A stretch of DNA of 8,117 nucleotides, from NCBI GenBank assembly GCA_027348305.1, contig DAIEPS010000077.1, positions 1 through 8,117 of the forward strand, given 5' to 3'. The stretch is from Anaerolineaceae bacterium (lineage in GTDB: Bacteria; Chloroflexota; Anaerolineae; Anaerolineales; Anaerolineaceae). The position numbers and the translations under genes were made by a program. How positions within the stretch are numbered: the first letter of the stretch is position 1; every line of letters begins with the position of its first letter. Shown here piece after piece: positions 5,477 through 8,117 of this stretch. The notes under the pieces are model-generated. The model searched no databases. It was not told where the DNA came from and saw only the letters and a list, made by a program, of their open reading frames with translations.

Positions 5477-7764
5477 ACGACATGCTCGCAGGGTTAAAGA
5501 TCAGCGTCAGCGGCATTGTACAGGGCGTTGGCTTCAGACCCTTTGTCTATGGCACTGCCACCCGTTTTAACCTCTCAGGAAGCGTCTGGAACACCTCAAA
5601 AGGGGTTGAAATCGAGCTGTTCGGATTGCAAGCCAACCTTGACCAATTCCTGACCGAACTGACCGCACATCCCCCTGTTCTGGCGCGCATCGATCAGATC
5701 GAATCGTTTCCGATTGATTATCAAGATGTGCCAGGTTTTTCCATTAAAGATAGTCTGGCTGAAGAAGGCCAATTCCTGCCTGTCTCACCGGACATGAGCA
5801 TTTGCCCCGATTGCCTGCACGAATTGTTCGATCCCAAAAACCGCCGTTACCGCTATCCATTCATCAACTGCACCAACTGCGGTCCGCGGTTTTCGATCAT
5901 CAAAAACATCCCTTATGACCGTCCGTTGACCACCATGGCAGAATTCAAGCTGTGCCCTGCCTGCCAGGCGGAATATGACGATCCACTTGACCGGCGTTTT
6001 CACGCCCAACCTGTGGCCTGCCCGGATTGCGGCCCGAGAGTGCAGTTCATTGCTCAGGGGCAGATCATCGGCAAGTTTGAAGGCGCCATCAGTACTGCGC
6101 GCCAATTTCTGATCGACGGCAAGATCATCGCCGTCAAGGGCCTTGGAGGTTATCACCTGGCCTGCGATGCCTCCAACGCGGAGGCGGTGCAAAGGCTGCG
6201 TGATCGCAAGAAACGTTCAGACCGGCCTTTTGCATTGATGAGTTTCGATCCGGATGCCATCCGCAAATATTGCGAACTGAACGATGCAGAGACTGCAACG
6301 CTGCAATCGCCGCAGCATCCCATTGTCTTGCTGCCAAGAAAAGAAGACTGCCCGCTGCCTGAGTCAATTGCCCCGGTCCAAACCCATTTGGGCTTCATGC
6401 TACCTTATACACCCCTGCATTATCTTCTGCTCGAACCGGACGAAGGTTTCCCGGATGTGCTGGTGATGACCAGCGGCAATTTGAGCGACGAACCCATCGC
6501 CTATGAGGATGAAGACGCGCGCATCCGGCTTTCTGGGATTGCTGACGGTTTTCTGGTGCACAACCGCGAGATCCACATGCGCGTGGATGATTCGGTGGTC
6601 AGACTGGTCGAGCAAAAACCCTATTTCATGCGCCGTTCCCGAGGATACGCACCTGATCCCATCATTTTGAATGACAAAGTATCAGAAATACTGGCATGCG
6701 GCGCGGAATTGAAGAACACCTTCTGCTTATCCCTCGACCATTATGCCTTTCTGAGCCACCATATCGGTGATCTTGAAAATTACGAGACGCTGAGCTCTTT
6801 TGAAAACGGCATTGTGCATTTTCAGAACCTTTTCCGCATCAAGCCAAAAATGATCGCTGCGGACTTGCACCCTGAGTATCTTTCCACCAAATACGCCGTG
6901 GAGCGCGCCTGCAAAGAGGAGCTTCCGCTCGTACAGGTGCAGCATCATCACGCCCACCTCGCTTCCTGCCTGGCAGATAACCACTACCCCGCCAACCAGA
7001 ACGTGATCGGCTTGATCTTTGACGGCACCGGCTACGGTACGGATGGCGCTATTTGGGGCGGCGAAGTGTTGGTCGGTTCATACGGCTCAGTGGAGCGTCG
7101 TTTTCACCTGGCTGAGACTTCGCTTCCTGGCGGAGATTCCGCTATACGCAATACGTCTAAAATTGCTTTATCACAATTATTCTCCGCTGAACTTCCCTGG
7201 TATGAAGATCTCCCTCCCGTTCTCTCTTTCAACAGCCAGGAACTTGAGATCCTTAAAACACAGCTTACCAACCGCATCAACTGCCCGAAAACCACCAGCA
7301 TGGGCCGCTTGTTTGACGCCGTGGCCTCCTTGATCGGAATCCGCCAGATTGCCACATACGAAGGTCAGGCCGCCATTGAACTTGAAAACGCCTGCGACCC
7401 TGACGAGAACCATGCGTATTCATTCCGTATCAAGGCAGACACCATTGAAACTGCAGAACTGTTCGATCACATCCTGCTTAACCTGCGCATGGGCATCTCG
7501 AGCAACACCATTGCAGCACGTTTTCACAATGGACTGGCCAAGATGTGTCTCGAGGTCTGCCAGACCATCCAGGGTGAATCAGGCCTGCAAACGGTTGCCC
7601 TCTCAGGTGGAGTGTGGCAAAATATTACCCTGTTGAATAAAACTACAGCACTGCTGCGTTATAACGGCTTTTCAGTGCTTCAGCATCATCAGGTCCCCGC
7701 CAACGACGGCGGTATCGCACTCGGACAATTAATGGTCGCCGCGGCGGCCAAAGGATTGAAATAG
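5473..7764 (+). CDS. hypF: Carbamoyltransferase HypF (cyanide ligand synthesis)
   Basis: 763 residues, full family length, with domains in the usual order. The acylphosphatase domain is at about 8-95 (VQGVGFRPF with catalytic R22, and N40 in WNTSKG). The HypF zinc fingers have four pairs: C111/C114, C133/C136, C161/C164 and C183/C186. The YrdC-like domain starts near 205 (KGLGGYHLACDA, then RKKRSDRPFALM), with SGNLSDEPI at 334-342. The Kae1-like carbamoyltransferase domain runs from about 405 to the end, with QHHHAH (490-495), FDGTGYGTDG (516-525) and LSGGVWQN (710-717). HypF uses carbamoyl phosphate and ATP to make carbamoyl-AMP and transfers the carbamoyl group to the HypE C-terminal cysteine, the source of the CN ligands of the active-site iron. 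All key motifs seem intact. It overlaps hypB by 4 bp and precedes hypC by 9 bp. Confidence 0.96.
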   Translation: MNDMLAGLKISVSGIVQGVGFRPFVYGTATRFNLSGSVWNTSKGVEIELFGLQANLDQFLTELTAHPPVLARIDQIESFPIDYQDVPGFSIKDSLAEEGQFLPVSPDMSICPDCLHELFDPKNRRYRYPFINCTNCGPRFSIIKNIPYDRPLTTMAEFKLCPACQAEYDDPLDRRFHAQPVACPDCGPRVQFIAQGQIIGKFEGAISTARQFLIDGKIIAVKGLGGYHLACDASNAEAVQRLRDRKKRSDRPFALMSFDPDAIRKYCELNDAETATLQSPQHPIVLLPRKEDCPLPESIAPVQTHLGFMLPYTPLHYLLLEPDEGFPDVLVMTSGNLSDEPIAYEDEDARIRLSGIADGFLVHNREIHMRVDDSVVRLVEQKPYFMRRSRGYAPDPIILNDKVSEILACGAELKNTFCLSLDHYAFLSHHIGDLENYETLSSFENGIVHFQNLFRIKPKMIAADLHPEYLSTKYAVERACKEELPLVQVQHHHAHLASCLADNHYPANQNVIGLIFDGTGYGTDGAIWGGEVLVGSYGSVERRFHLAETSLPGGDSAIRNTSKIALSQLFSAELPWYEDLPPVLSFNSQELEILKTQLTNRINCPKTTSMGRLFDAVASLIGIRQIATYEGQAAIELENACDPDENHAYSFRIKADTIETAELFDHILLNLRMGISSNTIAARFHNGLAKMCLEVCQTIQGESGLQTVALSGGVWQNITLLNKTTALLRYNGFSVLQHHQVPANDGGIALGQLMVAAAAKGLK

Positions 7765-7773
7765 AGGTCACCC

Positions 7774-8037
7774 ATGTGTCTTGCTGTCCCCGGAAAGATC
7801 ATTGAGATCACCCAAACTCCCGCTGCCAAAATGGGCAGAGTGGATTTTGGCGGTGTGGTCCGCGAAGTATGTCTTGAAGCTGTTCCCGAAGCGGAACTAG
7901 GCAATTATGTTATCGTGCATGCTGGTTTCGCCCTCAATACCCTCAGCGAACGTGAAGCCCAGGAAACCCTGGATGCCCTGCGCGAGCTGGGTGACATTGA
8001 AGCTGAACTGATGGAAAACGACGCCGAACAGGGCTGA
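7774..8037 (+). CDS. hypC: Hydrogenase assembly chaperone HypC
   Basis: 87 residues, HypC/HupF/HybG family. It starts MCLAVPGKIIEI; after Met removal the essential Cys2 becomes N-terminal and binds the iron unit. VDFGGVVREVCLE (23-35) and YVIVHAGFAL (45-54, H49) are the other conserved blocks of this small OB-fold protein. It carries Fe(CN)2CO with HypD and keeps the HoxH precursor open during assembly. The C-terminal tail is acidic (ELMENDAEQG). AGAGGT at 7763-7768 overlaps the hypF stop and serves as Shine-Dalgarno, so hypF and hypC are coupled. hypD starts 5 bp after the hypC stop. Confidence 0.95.
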   Translation: MCLAVPGKIIEITQTPAAKMGRVDFGGVVREVCLEAVPEAELGNYVIVHAGFALNTLSEREAQETLDALRELGDIEAELMENDAEQG

Positions 8038-8042
8038 ACCCG

Positions 8043-8117
8043 ATGAAATACCTGGATGAATTCCGTGATGCCTAATTGGTGAAGATCGTCCTCGAGAAGA
8101 TCCACAGGGTGACCAAA
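8043..8117 (+). pseudogene. hypD: hypD, 5' end, interrupted by an in-frame TAA at codon 11 (truncated by window edge)
   Basis: ATG 8043 begins MKYLDEFRDA, the highly conserved HypD N-terminus. Codon 11 is TAA (8073-8075), and the same frame continues LVKIVLEKIHRVTK to the end of the window, again as expected for HypD (family pattern MKYLDEFRD...KKLLEEIHR). A single change T to G at 8073 would give GAA and restore an uninterrupted gene. The position right after hypC agrees with the usual hypC-hypD order. HypD is the [4Fe-4S] scaffold needed to attach CN and CO to the iron, so loss would abolish hydrogenase maturation. Options: a sequencing or assembly error, a true nonsense mutation, or translation restarting at TTG 8076 or GTG 8079, immediately after the stop and missing only 11-12 residues. 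Identity is firm; whether the gene is really broken is open. Confidence 0.8.

Noticed and set aside
1..8117. Mobile element, CRISPR array, tRNA/rRNA or a new defence-type system
   Set aside because: No terminal repeats, transposase, spaced direct repeats or structural RNA were seen; coding content is continuous and explained by hydrogenase structure, maturation and formate transport genes.

Overview
The window carries the 3' part of a bidirectional, NAD-linked type [NiFe]-hydrogenase operon (hox-like, group 3d by motif content) followed by its maturation genes, all on the + strand. The host is a bacterium of moderate GC. Fermentative genes (HoxYH hydrogenase, a FocA-like formate channel) and general protein similarity would fit an anaerobic or facultative lineage such as Chloroflexota/Anaerolineae. 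That taxonomic guess rests on recollection of family sequences, because the window has no rRNA or other phylogenetic marker.

Layout: (1) 1-336, C-terminal end of a NuoG-like/molybdopterin-oxidoreductase-fold subunit, presumably the electron-transfer partner of the hydrogenase. (2) 355-897 and 913-2343, hydrogenase small (HoxY) and large (HoxH) subunits, each with a good Shine-Dalgarno sequence. (3) 2368-2405, a strong hairpin plus T-run between hoxH and the next gene. (4) 2419-2904, an M52-family hydrogenase maturation protease with a TTG start. (5) 2924-3769, a FocA-type formate channel. (6) 3893-4381, a stand-alone cyclic-nucleotide-binding-fold protein without a DNA-binding domain. (7) 4443-8037, hypA-hypB-hypF-hypC, with 4-bp ATGA overlaps at hypA/hypB and hypB/hypF. 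(8) 8043-8117, the start of hypD, which has an in-frame TAA at codon 11.

How it works together: HypF (with HypE, not in the window) would make the CN ligands. HypC and HypD would assemble and deliver the Fe(CN)2CO unit. HypA and HypB would insert Ni. The M52 protease would then remove the C-terminal tail of HoxH, which is still encoded here after the DPCxxC motif. The mature HoxYH would exchange electrons with NAD(P)H or ferredoxin through the upstream NuoG-like subunit. The formate channel suggests that formate is excreted or taken up alongside H2 metabolism, but no formate-converting enzyme is provable in the window.

I found no clearly novel system. The points most worth a second look are the hypD nonsense codon, the hypA start (no Shine-Dalgarno sequence and a TATAAT ending 9 bp upstream of the ATG, suggesting a leaderless transcript), the sensor-only CNB protein inside the locus, and the NuoG-like partner instead of a short HoxU. 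No tRNA, rRNA, CRISPR array, IS element or attachment site was seen. The only non-coding gaps above 60 bp are 2344-2418, 3770-3892 and 4382-4442, each described below.
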